NCBI GenBank assembly: GCA_016776605.1
Contig: JADHTB010000002.1
Coordinates: 318,842-382,841 of the forward strand
DNA: 64,000 nt
Source of the DNA: Alphaproteobacteria bacterium
GTDB taxonomy: Bacteria; Pseudomonadota; Alphaproteobacteria; GCA-2731375
Direction: 5' to 3'
Shown here: in pieces, positions 53,649 through 63,300 of the stretch
How positions within the stretch are numbered: the stretch's first letter is position 1
Layout of the letters: every line of letters starts with the position of its first letter
Notes under the pieces: model-generated
Told to the model about the DNA's origin: nothing
The model's database searches: none
Seen by the model: only the letters and a program-made list of their open reading frames with translations
Made by a program: the position numbers and the translations under genes

Positions 53649-55222
53649 TTCAAGAGTGCCGTTAGAAATTTCATCAACGGCACCCGTTGCACGGACTGGC
53701 GATGCCCGACGATGCCAACCTTCATGGCGCCAACCGCATTGCCGATCAGACCAACCAATTCCATGGGCACGTCTGATTGCACCAATGGTGCCGTGACCGC
53801 CAGGAAGGCGTCGCCCGCACCCACCGTATCCACCACCTGGCGGGTAAAGGCAGGCACCTTGCCCAGGCCGTCCTTGTTATCAAAAGTGATGCAGCCGTTT
53901 TGGCCATGGGTCACGATGATACGGTCGCAGTCGATCAATTCCCGCAACGGCCCCTGAACAAGATCGCCGATATCGGAAAACCGGTCACGCACGGCCAGAC
54001 GGGCCTCGGGCGCATCGATACAGACATAGTCCGCGCGGGCGTATTTGTTGACCATGTTATAGCCGTGGTTGGCACTGTTGCTTTGTGCGTTGACGGCCAG
54101 AAAGCGGGAGCGGCGAATGATCTGATCGACTGACCGAGGCGTCAACATGCCGTGACCAAAATCATTCACGATGACCAGATCAACGTCCGCCGCCCGCTCC
54201 GCGATCAGGCTGCAAACCTCATCTTCCTTACGGCCGTTCAGGGGGGTGTCGTCAAAATGATAGACTTCGAATAATTTGCGCAGATGGCCAGGGTCCACGA
54301 AGCGGCATTTGCGGATCGTCGGCACGCCCGGCAGGCGCACGAAATGCACGTTTACATTCTGCACCGCCGTTTCCAGGATCAGATCCTCGTATGAATCTTC
54401 CTCGCCGATACATGTGATGACATCAACCTGATCGACAAACGAAGCCACATGGTTGGCCGAGGCAATGACGCCACCGGCGAAAACCTCGCGGCCTTCGTAA
54501 CGGGAGGCGATAATGTTTTCTTTCGCCGATTTGCCCATGGGGGCTGCATATTGATACTCGTCGATGATCGCTTCACCGATCATCAGGACCTTGTGATTTT
54601 GAATGCCTTCCAGGGCTGCGACCACCTGGCTTGCGACATCGTTATCGCGCAGATTGTTCAGATAGTCGTTAACTTCTGAATCATACACATTCAGATGGCG
54701 GTTGATCAGGGCAGACGAGGAATCTGTAATATCATCGGTGAAAACGATACGGCCGTTGAAGCTTTCCACCAGCTCCCGTTCGCGTCGTATGCCGCCCGTG
54801 ATGTCCTCGGATTCGTCAACGTAGTCCTGACCTTTGACAAAGACGGTCGGACGGATAAACCGCAGTACACCTTCCGCGGTAGACCAGTTGGAAATACCAA
54901 CGCCGTCCACACAACGCAACGCCGCAACCATTTCAGCCCGCGTCATCGCCGGGAAAACGGGGCGCCCGGGCCCCTTGTTCACATAGCGGTCCGCGGTCAG
55001 GGTCACAATTAAAAGGTCGCCCTCTGCCCGCGCGGCTTCGAGATGACGGACATGGCCCATGTGCAAAAGGTCGAAAACACCGTGCGCCAGAACCACTTCA
55101 CCGCCCGCGGCACGGGTCTGGTCCGCCATGCGGGCCAACTCTTCGATATTACGAATTTTCTCGCGCGCGGTTGCCGGCTGGCCGGAGCCGCCTCGTTTTA
55201 CGTCAAGATATTCAATAGTCAT
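53645..55222 (-). CDS. Bifunctional nucleotidyltransferase-PfkB sugar kinase (HldE-like, reversed order)
   Basis: A 525-residue fusion. Residues ~30-165 are a cytidylyltransferase-like domain with GVFDLLHMGHVRHLEAA (HxGH motif) and VKGQDYVDESEDITGG. Residues ~205-525 are a PfkB kinase, starting VLMIGEAIIDEYQY and ending with the anion-hole VVDTVGAGDAFLA containing the catalytic Asp. E. coli HldE has the same two activities in the opposite order (kinase, then transferase). It should phosphorylate an aldose phosphate at C1 and activate it with a nucleotide. It starts the cluster and overlaps the SIS gene by 4 bp. Confidence 0.88.
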   Translation of the reverse strand: MTIEYLDVKRGGSGQPATAREKIRNIEELARMADQTRAAGGEVVLAHGVFDLLHMGHVRHLEAARAEGDLLIVTLTADRYVNKGPGRPVFPAMTRAEMVAALRCVDGVGISNWSTAEGVLRFIRPTVFVKGQDYVDESEDITGGIRRERELVESFNGRIVFTDDITDSSSALINRHLNVYDSEVNDYLNNLRDNDVASQVVAALEGIQNHKVLMIGEAIIDEYQYAAPMGKSAKENIIASRYEGREVFAGGVIASANHVASFVDQVDVITCIGEEDSYEDLILETAVQNVNVHFVRLPGVPTIRKCRFVDPGHLRKLFEVYHFDDTPLNGRKEDEVCSLIAERAADVDLVIVNDFGHGMLTPRSVDQIIRRSRFLAVNAQSNSANHGYNMVNKYARADYVCIDAPEARLAVRDRFSDIGDLVQGPLRELIDCDRIIVTHGQNGCITFDNKDGLGKVPAFTRQVVDTVGAGDAFLAVTAPLVQSDVPMELVGLIGNAVGAMKVGIVGHRQSVQRVPLMKFLTALLK

Positions 55223-55504
55223 ATGCGGCGTCCCGGCCGATGAACGGTTAAAACTCGATGCACAGCGGGTCAGATGCCGCGTCCATTGGCTGCAGTGTCC
55301 ATCTTTGCGGTTAATACATCGTAAAACCCAACCGGTTTATCCACTGCCCGGACCAACCTCGTTAACCAAGCCGGTTTACCTGCCGTTAACCGGTCCAATG
55401 GCAAAATGCCAAATAGGCGTAAATCTATTTCGGATTTACCCGCCTCGTCGGCATTGCCGGCCAGGCGGATATTTGACAGAAAAGTTCGCGGGAACAACCG
55501 GCTC

Positions 55505-58252
55505 ATGGCGATTAATCCGTATGGAACTCAAATGGCGACGTTCGATAGCAACGTCCTGAGCAACTACTATACAAGTGGTGTGTCATTGGGTTTGGCTGGC
55601 AATGCGGCCAAAATTCAACAAGAAATATTGAATGGCTCGTTTGCCAAGGTTGACCCGGCGGTCATCCCGCCCTGGACACTGCCCGAGTCAAATCCGTACG
55701 ATGAAATATTACAACGCATTTTCTCGTCCGGGCCGCTCATCGATCTTGCCGACCCACGGGTGAACAACACGGCCGGCGACGATCAGTTCAAGAATTTGTT
55801 TGGTTTATTCAACGGCCTGACGAAAATGCGGGAGATGGCGACCTATGCGGAGCAAGACTCCGGGGCGGCACTCCGAAGCGGCCTGTTGCAAAGTCGCTTT
55901 GAAGGTTATACGGCGGAAGCGAAAAGCTTTGTCGACGGTCTGCAATTTGAAGACACCACCCTGCTCTATGGTTTGCAGCAAAGTACGATGACCAGCACCC
56001 TGAGCTTTCCCAAGGATCCGACTTATACCACGCTGTATCATGAAGGCGCCCAGCTGACGGATGTCCGCACAAATGTCATTCCCGGGCTGGTTGGCAACGA
56101 GACTTTTGACATCACGGTGGTCAATTCCGTTGGCACCACGGTCGTCAACATCGATCTATCGGCAGTCGCCGGCGCATTGGATGTCGATAACGTCGCGGAC
56201 TATATCAATACGCAATTGGGCGCCGCTGGTGTCACCTCGACAATGCAGGCCGAACGCTTCAGCGAAACCTCCTACGGCCTGAAATTAAATTTGAACGCCA
56301 CGGAAACCGTGACAATCGGCAATCCTTCCGATGCGACGGCGGGCCTCTATATTGCCGGCACGAATAATGTCGGCACCTATTCCTCCGGCTTCGTGCGCAA
56401 GGTGGACGATTTAGCAAGTGCCGCGCCCAGCGATGCCTTCCGCACGGAGACCGACACCCCTGAAGCTGATAGCGCCAGTGCCGTTGCCGTGGACAGCGTG
56501 GGTAATGTCTATTCCGTTGGTTCCACCTCGGGCGATCTGGGTGGTCTTGTCAACCAAGCGGCAAACGATGCCTATTTGAATAAATATGATGTCTCGGGCG
56601 AACTAGTCTGGTCACGCCTGTTGGGCGCCAGCAGCGATGCCAAGGGCTTTGCCGTCGCGGTCGACGTCAATGACAACGTCATCATTGCAGGCACCGTACA
56701 GGGACAATTAACCGCGACCGCTTATGGCGGCAATTACGACAGTTTCGTGACCAAATTCGATAGTACCGGCGCCGAACAATGGACTCGCCAGGCCGCGCCC
56801 TATGCCAATGACAGCGCCCTGGCCCTGACCACGGATGCCACCGGTAATGTCTTCGTGGCGGGCCAAACATCAGCTGAAATCGGCACCGGGGTAACCTTTG
56901 CCGGTGGTACCGATGGTTATCTGACCAAGTTGGACAGCAGCGGCACCCATGTCTGGGACAAGCAATTTGGCGGTACCGGCACCGACCGCGCCACGGCGAT
57001 CGCGGTGGACGGTGCGGGCAATATTTATGTCGCCGGCGAAAAAGACGGCAATGCCATCCTGCGCAGTTATGTGGACAGCGCCGCCTCGCAAACCCCGACC
57101 TGGGAAGTCAGTCTGGGCGCGCTGAATACCGACGGCGCGGTCACCGGCATCGCCGTGGGCAGCAGCGGCAACGTCTACATCTCGGGCCAGACCAGCAACG
57201 CCGCCCTGTCAGGCGGTATCGTGAACGCCCATTCGGGCGGCACCGACGGCTTTGTCAGCCAGATCATCGATGCCGGTGCTTCCGCGTCGGTGGGTTTTAC
57301 CACTTATGTTGGCAGCACCAGCACGGATACGGTCGGCGGTATCGCGGTCAAGGCATCCGCCGGCGCCGACGAAATCTATTTGACCGGCGCCACCCAAGGC
57401 GCCGTCGATGGCGGCGCGGATGCGACTGTACAAGACGCCTTCGTCATGAAATTGGACAATACCGGGACGCAGGTTTGGGCCAGCCAGGACCATGGCGCGG
57501 TCAGTCAAAGCGGCAATTCCATAGCCTATAACGCCAGTGCCTCTTCCGTCATCAGCCGCCTTGGCCTGACCACGGGCGATATGCCAGCCGATCCGGGGAC
57601 GGAAGTATTGAGCCTGACAACCGCGCGGCCGGGGCAATATTTTTCAATCCAGGTGGACGGCGGCGCGACCAAACGAATAGAAATTGACGCCGACGATACT
57701 CTGGGGTTGCTGGCCATCAAGATCAACAACGCCATGGGGCAATACGGCAGCAGCACCGTCCAGCGCGGCACGACCGACTCGGCGCTAAAGATAGAGGCCA
57801 AGAATGGTGCCGTGGTTCAGATTATGGCGGGGCCGGACGGCATGGACGCCCTTGCCTCGCTTGGCCTGACCGAGGGCACGTTGTATGCCAAACCCGAGGG
57901 CCTGAACGTCGAGGAGACGCTGGAGGCTAAAGAAAAGATTTTCGAGCTGGGCATGACGAGTGATATGTCCCTCCTAACGACCACCAAGGCAAAAGACGTC
58001 GGTGTTCTGCTCGACAATGCCATACGCGAAGTGCGCAAGATGTTCCGTTATATCGCCGTCGGGCCAGAGACAGAGGATCCCCTGGCCGCGTTGAATAACC
58101 TAAAGCCCGCGGACTCTGAACGCCTGGCCCAGATGCAAGGCGCCCTTGCCGCCATATCCGGCGTCGCCTCGTCGATGAATTTGACCAATCAGATGCGTCA
58201 GGCCGGCGAGGGCGGCGGCGGCGTCAAGAACATCTACAATATCATCTCCTAA
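55505..58252 (+). CDS. SBBP-repeat, flagellin-hook-like protein (FlaEY-like)
   Basis: A ~915-residue protein with no signal peptide. The N-terminal ~200 residues are helical. A flagellin/hook-type strand region follows (DVDNVADYINTQLGAAG, ~225-300), then six SBBP beta-propeller repeats (~316-655). A second hook-like region (IEIDADDTLGLLAIKINNAMG) is followed by an acidic helical C-terminus ending in Gly-rich text. Proteins annotated as regulatory protein FlaEY in alphaproteobacteria look like this, so a flagellar role or export is likely but unproven. Start uncertain: ATG 55505 is taken, 55532 is possible. It is divergent from the sugar cluster, sharing a 282-bp gap. Confidence 0.75.
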   Translation: MAINPYGTQMATFDSNVLSNYYTSGVSLGLAGNAAKIQQEILNGSFAKVDPAVIPPWTLPESNPYDEILQRIFSSGPLIDLADPRVNNTAGDDQFKNLFGLFNGLTKMREMATYAEQDSGAALRSGLLQSRFEGYTAEAKSFVDGLQFEDTTLLYGLQQSTMTSTLSFPKDPTYTTLYHEGAQLTDVRTNVIPGLVGNETFDITVVNSVGTTVVNIDLSAVAGALDVDNVADYINTQLGAAGVTSTMQAERFSETSYGLKLNLNATETVTIGNPSDATAGLYIAGTNNVGTYSSGFVRKVDDLASAAPSDAFRTETDTPEADSASAVAVDSVGNVYSVGSTSGDLGGLVNQAANDAYLNKYDVSGELVWSRLLGASSDAKGFAVAVDVNDNVIIAGTVQGQLTATAYGGNYDSFVTKFDSTGAEQWTRQAAPYANDSALALTTDATGNVFVAGQTSAEIGTGVTFAGGTDGYLTKLDSSGTHVWDKQFGGTGTDRATAIAVDGAGNIYVAGEKDGNAILRSYVDSAASQTPTWEVSLGALNTDGAVTGIAVGSSGNVYISGQTSNAALSGGIVNAHSGGTDGFVSQIIDAGASASVGFTTYVGSTSTDTVGGIAVKASAGADEIYLTGATQGAVDGGADATVQDAFVMKLDNTGTQVWASQDHGAVSQSGNSIAYNASASSVISRLGLTTGDMPADPGTEVLSLTTARPGQYFSIQVDGGATKRIEIDADDTLGLLAIKINNAMGQYGSSTVQRGTTDSALKIEAKNGAVVQIMAGPDGMDALASLGLTEGTLYAKPEGLNVEETLEAKEKIFELGMTSDMSLLTTTKAKDVGVLLDNAIREVRKMFRYIAVGPETEDPLAALNNLKPADSERLAQMQGALAAISGVASSMNLTNQMRQAGEGGGGVKNIYNIIS
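56450..57470 (+). repeat. Six SBBP-type coding repeats (~50-64 aa period)
   Basis: Six copies of the pattern A-x-D-x-x-G-N-x-Y/F-x-x-G occur, for example AVAVDSVGNVYSVGST, ALTTDATGNVFVAGQT and AIAVDGAGNIYVAGEK. They are spaced about 150-190 bp apart within the FlaEY-like gene. The repeat number fits a small beta-propeller. Confidence 0.8.
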
Positions 58253-58317
58253 AACGCCGTCTGGCTTTTTGCCAACCACCGCGGGTAATCTTCATCAGCA
58301 TTCGAGGAGAGGCGCTG

Positions 58318-59733
58318 GTGAGTGAAACGATTGCCATTCCGCTGTGGCTGGCCGGGTTGGTGGCACTGCTGGCCGCCTGGGCCGTGCTGGACAGGTTTCT
58401 GCTGCCGGGTGCACGCTGGTTCCTAACCCGGCGGGTCAACCGGGTGGTGGAAGAGATCAACACCAGGCTGGACCTCAAGATCCAATCCTTCAAGTTGACC
58501 CGGCGCAAGGTTTTGATCGATCGATTGATCTATGACCCGGAGATTATGGCTGTCGTGGCCGCGCAAAGTGCGGCTGACAACATTCCCCGCGAAGTGTTGA
58601 TGGCCGATGTGGCGCGCCATGCCCGCGAAATCGTGCCCGCCTTTAATGCCTATGTGTATTTTCGCATCGGCGCCTGGGCGGCCCGCCGCGTCGCCGAATG
58701 GCTGTATCGGGTCCGCCTTGGTTATGCCGACGAGGCTGGATTGGCCGCGGTGGATCCCGAAACAAGCGTCGTGTTCGTGATGAACCACCGCTCCAACATG
58801 GATTACGTCCTTGTGGCCTATCTGGCAGCCTCGCGCACCGCGCTTAGTTACGCGGTCGGGGAATGGGCGCGTATCTGGCCGTTGCAAACGTTGATCCGCT
58901 CCCTTGGCGCCTATTTCGTCAGGCGCGATTCAGGTGATCCGCTGTACCGCCGGGTATTGGAGCGCTATGTGGCAATGGCGACGGCGGCGGGCGTCGTCCA
59001 GGCCGTTTACCCTGAAGGCGGTTTAAGCCGTGATGGACGCCTGCGTCCGCCCCGGCTGGGTCTGTTGAATTATATGCTGAAAGCCCTGGAGACGGATGGC
59101 GCCAAGGATGTGGTGTTTGTCCCGGTCGGCATTAACTACGACCGGGTGTTCGAGGACCGCACCCTGGTGCGCAGCATGGAAGAGGGCGCGGCACGCCGCT
59201 CGACGGGTTTTGCCCTGAAAAAAACATTCGGCTTTATCGGCCATAACCTCGCGCTGATGGCCAGGGGTAAGTGGTACCGTTTCGGTTATGCCTGCGTGAA
59301 TTTTGGACCACCCATTTCGGCCCGGGCCTGGATGGATGTCCAAGCAACATTGGACGACGATGACCGGCGCAAACACATCGAAGCCTTGGGGCAGCACCTG
59401 ATGGACAAGGTGGGAGAGGTCGTACCCGTACTGCCGGTGTCGTTGATGGCGACCGTCTTCACTCAACAAGGTGGTGAAGTTGTCAGCGAACTGGACCTGA
59501 AAGTGGCGGCGTACGCCCTTAAGACCCAATTGGAAGAGCGGAGCGCGCAGATTTATGTGCCGCATGCGGATGCCGATTATGCACTATCGGTTGGTCTTCG
59601 CATGCTGACCCTGCGCCGCCTGGTGGTGGAAAAAGACGGCCTGTATTCCGTCGCGCCCGGCGAATTGCCCATGCTGCAATATTACGCCAATGCCATCGCG
59701 CATTATTTTGAAAACGAGGTACCCGTGAAGTGA
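58318..59733 (+). CDS. 1-acyl-sn-glycerol-3-phosphate/glycerol-3-phosphate acyltransferase (PlsB-like)
   Basis: A 471-residue membrane-anchored acyltransferase. A hydrophobic N-terminal helix (LWLAGLVALLAAWAVL) is followed by the PlsC-type catalytic core. The HX4D motif is in VFVMNHRSNMDYVL. Further blocks are AYFVRRDSGDPLYRR and VQAVYPEGGLSRDGRLRPP, the latter like the PlsB acyl-acceptor site. It would acylate glycerol-3-phosphate or a related acceptor. The start is GTG at 58318 with GAGGAG upstream. It overlaps the hydrolase gene by 4 bp (GTGA). Confidence 0.87.
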   Translation: MSETIAIPLWLAGLVALLAAWAVLDRFLLPGARWFLTRRVNRVVEEINTRLDLKIQSFKLTRRKVLIDRLIYDPEIMAVVAAQSAADNIPREVLMADVARHAREIVPAFNAYVYFRIGAWAARRVAEWLYRVRLGYADEAGLAAVDPETSVVFVMNHRSNMDYVLVAYLAASRTALSYAVGEWARIWPLQTLIRSLGAYFVRRDSGDPLYRRVLERYVAMATAAGVVQAVYPEGGLSRDGRLRPPRLGLLNYMLKALETDGAKDVVFVPVGINYDRVFEDRTLVRSMEEGAARRSTGFALKKTFGFIGHNLALMARGKWYRFGYACVNFGPPISARAWMDVQATLDDDDRRKHIEALGQHLMDKVGEVVPVLPVSLMATVFTQQGGEVVSELDLKVAAYALKTQLEERSAQIYVPHADADYALSVGLRMLTLRRLVVEKDGLYSVAPGELPMLQYYANAIAHYFENEVPVK

Positions 59734-60383
59734 GCGAACGCGTCGTATTAGTGCATGGCCTGGGGCGAAATTGCGGCAGCATGGCCCGCCTGCAACGGGG
59801 CCTTATCGCCATGGGGTTCGCGGTGGAATGCTGGTCCTATCCCAGCCGCCGCCACCGTCTGGCCGGCCATATCGATGGCTTTCGCCAATGGCTGGGGGAG
59901 CAGGCCTTTGAGGGCCCGGTGCATTTCGTTGGGCATTCCCTGGGGGGGCTGGTTATTCGCGGCGCCCTGGCGGTGGCGCCCCCGGTCAGGATCGGTCGGA
60001 TCGTCATGATCGCGACACCCAATCAGGGCTCGGGCGTGGTCTCGCGCTTTGGCGGCTGGCCGTTTTCCCAGGCCATCTTTGGCCTGCCTCTGGAAGATCT
60101 GGCGGAAGCTTCGCCGACCTTGAAAAACCTGGGCGTGCCCGAGGCCGAGATCGGTATTATCGCCGGCGAACGGCGGTTCCACCCGTTGCATTTTATTTCC
60201 TACGTAAACCTGTTTTATCGCGCCGGGCATGTGCACGACGGCACCGTTGAATTGGCCAATACCCGGCTGGAGGGAGCCAGGGACAACATTGTCATCGATG
60301 CCCATCACACCTTTATTTGCGATCACCTGGAGGTGATCGAACAGACCGGATCTTTTTTGCGCGACGGCTGGTTCCTGCGCTAG
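59730..60383 (+). CDS. Alpha/beta hydrolase, lipase-like
   Basis: A 217-residue alpha/beta hydrolase. The oxyanion strand VVLVHGLGRNCGSM and the nucleophile elbow VHFVGHSLGGLVIRG (GHSLG) are clear. IVMIATPNQGSG resembles bacterial triacylglycerol lipases, and the final His lies in IDAHHTFICDH. Overlap with the PlsB-like gene suggests both act on the same lipid pool, for example acyl exchange or turnover (inference). It converges with dnaE2, 7 bp away. Confidence 0.9.
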   Translation: MSERVVLVHGLGRNCGSMARLQRGLIAMGFAVECWSYPSRRHRLAGHIDGFRQWLGEQAFEGPVHFVGHSLGGLVIRGALAVAPPVRIGRIVMIATPNQGSGVVSRFGGWPFSQAIFGLPLEDLAEASPTLKNLGVPEAEIGIIAGERRFHPLHFISYVNLFYRAGHVHDGTVELANTRLEGARDNIVIDAHHTFICDHLEVIEQTGSFLRDGWFLR

Positions 60384-60390
60384 CAGACTG

Positions 60391-63300
60391 CTAGCGGAAG
60401 CTGCGGGGCTGCGGAATGGGTGCCGCCGGGTTGGCGTTGCGGGGGTGGCCGGTGCGGCGGCGGCGGGCGAAGGCCGGGTTGTCAGTATCCCGTGGGTCGT
60501 GGCAGGGGTCTTCGCGCAAAGTATCCAGCTCCGGTGACAGGTCGATAAGCTCCTCGGCCAATAGATGGATCACCATGCCCTCGCGCTCCACCCGGCCCCG
60601 TGCCGCCAACAGGCGGGCCGAGAGGACAACCCGGCGATAGGTTTCAAATATGGGCGGGCGGACGATGATGTTGGCGACGGCGCCTTCATCCTCGATGGTG
60701 ATGAAGATGACGCCCTTGGCGGTGCCCGGCCGCTGCCGCACCAGAACCAGGCCGGCCACGGTAACCCGCGCGCCCGCGGAAAGATTTAACAGGGCCTCGT
60801 TCTCGATAATATCCCGCGCCGCCAGGGCCGGGCGCAACAGGCGCAGGGGATGATCCTTCAGGGACAGGCGCAGGTTGGAATAGTCCTGCACCACCTGTTC
60901 GCCGATGGGCATATCGGGCAGGACGACGGCGGCCTCGCTGGGCGCATGGGCGCTGGATGGACGGATTTGCGCGGCGGCGAACAAGGGCAGCTCCGGCTGG
61001 TTCAGGCGTTTCAGGGCCCACAGGGCGCCCCGCCGGTCCAACCCGGTGGAACGCCAGGCATCACCGTTGGCCAGTTTTTCCAAATCTCCCGCGCCCAGCC
61101 CGGTCCGCCGCCAGACATCTTCTGGGCTGTCATAGCCCCCGCCCCGCGCGCTCACCAGGATCGCCGCCGCCGCCTTTGAAAAATGCCTGATCTGTCGCAA
61201 GCCCAGGCGTAGCGCGGGTGGCGTGGTGTCATCCTCAAGTGTACAATCCCAAGCCGAATAATTGATATCCACCGGGCGTACTTCGGCGCCATGTTCGCGG
61301 GCATCGCGGACGATCTGGGCCGGGGCGTAAAACCCCATGGGCTGGCTGTTCAACAAGGCACAGGCAAAGACGCCTGGGTAGTGATGCTTCAACCAGGCGG
61401 AGACATAGACCAGCAGGGCGAAGGAGGCCGCGTGGCTTTCGGGAAAGCCGTATTCACCAAAGCCTTCGATCTGTTTGAAACAACGTTCGGCGAAATCCCG
61501 GTCATAGCCGCGCGCCGCCATGCCCTCAATCATCTTGTGACGGAAGGTATGGATGGTGCCGGTATGGCGAAAGGTGGCCATGGCGCGGCGTAGCTGGTCG
61601 GCCTCGGAGGGGGTGAAGCCGGCGGCGACGATGGCAATGCGCATGGCCTGTTCCTGAAACAGCGGAATGCCCAGGGTCTTGCCCAGAACCGCCTCCAGAT
61701 CCGTGGAGGGGAAATCCACCCGTTCCTTGCCGGCCCGGCGCCGCAGATAGGGATGCACCATGTCGCCCTGGATGGGGCCGGGGCGGACGATCGCCACCTC
61801 GATCACCAGGTCATAGAAATTACGCGGGCGCAGGCGCGGCAACATGGTCATCTGGGCCCGGCTTTCCACCTGAAAGACGCCAATGGAATCGGCCCGGCAC
61901 AGCATGTCATAAACCGCCGCGTCCTCCGCCGGCACGCTGGCCAGGTTCAGCTTTCGGCCATGATGCGCCGCGATCAGGTCAAAGCCCTTGCGGATGCAGG
62001 TCAGCATGCCCAGGGACAGCAGATCGATCTTTAAAATGCCCAGGGCATCCAGGTCATTCTTGTCCCATTCGATCACCGTGCGCTCCGCCATGGCCGCGTT
62101 GCTGATCGGCACAACTTCCGACAGCGGGCCACGGGTAATGACAAAGCCGCCCACGTGCTGGGACAGATGACGGGGAAAGCCGGTCAATTCGCGGGCCAGG
62201 CGGATCGCCATGGCCAGCGTGGGGTCGTCCGGGTTCAGGCCGATCTCGCGCACCTTGTCGCCCTCGACCTGATCGCCGCCCCAACCCCAGACATTGCCGG
62301 CCAGGGCGCCGACCGCATCCAGGGATAGCCCCAACGCCTTGCCGACCTCGCGGATCGCGCTTTTGGCCCGGTAAGTAATCACCGTGGCGGTCATGCCGGC
62401 GCGTTCGCGGCCGTATTTCCGATAGACGTATTGGATCACCTCCTCGCGCCGTTCGTGTTCGAAATCCACATCGATATCGGGCGGCTCGTCCCGCTCGGCG
62501 GAAATAAACCGCTCGAACAAAAGATCCAGGCGGGCAGGATCCACCGCCGTGATGCCAAGGCAGTAACAGACGGCGGAATTGGCGGCCGAGCCCCGGCCCT
62601 GACACAGAATGCCCTGGTCCCTGGCGAAGCGGACGATATCGTGCACGGTCAAAAAATAAGGCGCGTACTCCAGCTCGCCGATCAAGGCCAATTCGTGGCG
62701 CAACAAATCGCCGACGCCGGGGGCAATCACCTCGCCATAACGCTCATGCGCGCCCAGCCAGGTCAGTCGCGCCAGTTCCGCCTGCGCCGTGCGGCCGTGC
62801 GGCACCGGTTCGGCGGGATATTCATAGCGCAATTCATCCAGGGAAAAGCAACAGCGTTCGGCCAGTTCCACCGTACGGGCCACGGCGTCCGGGTAATCGG
62901 CGAACAGGCGGGCCATTTCCGCCGGGGTTTTCAGATGCCGTTCCGCATTGGCGGCCAAATGAAAGCCGGCCTCGGCCAGGGTGCAATGTTCCCGGATACA
63001 GCTAAGTACGTCCTGCAGGCGCCGCCGGCCGGGGCTGTGATAATGCACATCGTTGGTCGCCACCAGGGGCGTCCCCGCAGCCATCGCCAGTTTGGCCAGA
63101 TGGGCCAGACGGCGGCGGTCGTCGCCGGAATAAAGGTAATGCCCGGCCAGGTAACACCGGCCCGGCCAGCGTTGGCCCAGTTGTTGCAACTGGGCGGCGA
63201 AGGCGTCGTCCGGTTCAGGCGCCATCGTCTGCTTGGGCAGAACGATAAAAATCTGATCCTGATCGTGGGCGAATACGTCCCCAAAATTAAGCCAACAGTC

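Noticed and set aside
55270-55506. 78-codon minus-strand frame between the sugar cluster and the FlaEY-like gene
   Set aside because: No recognisable domain or ribosome-binding site; overlaps the likely promoter region.
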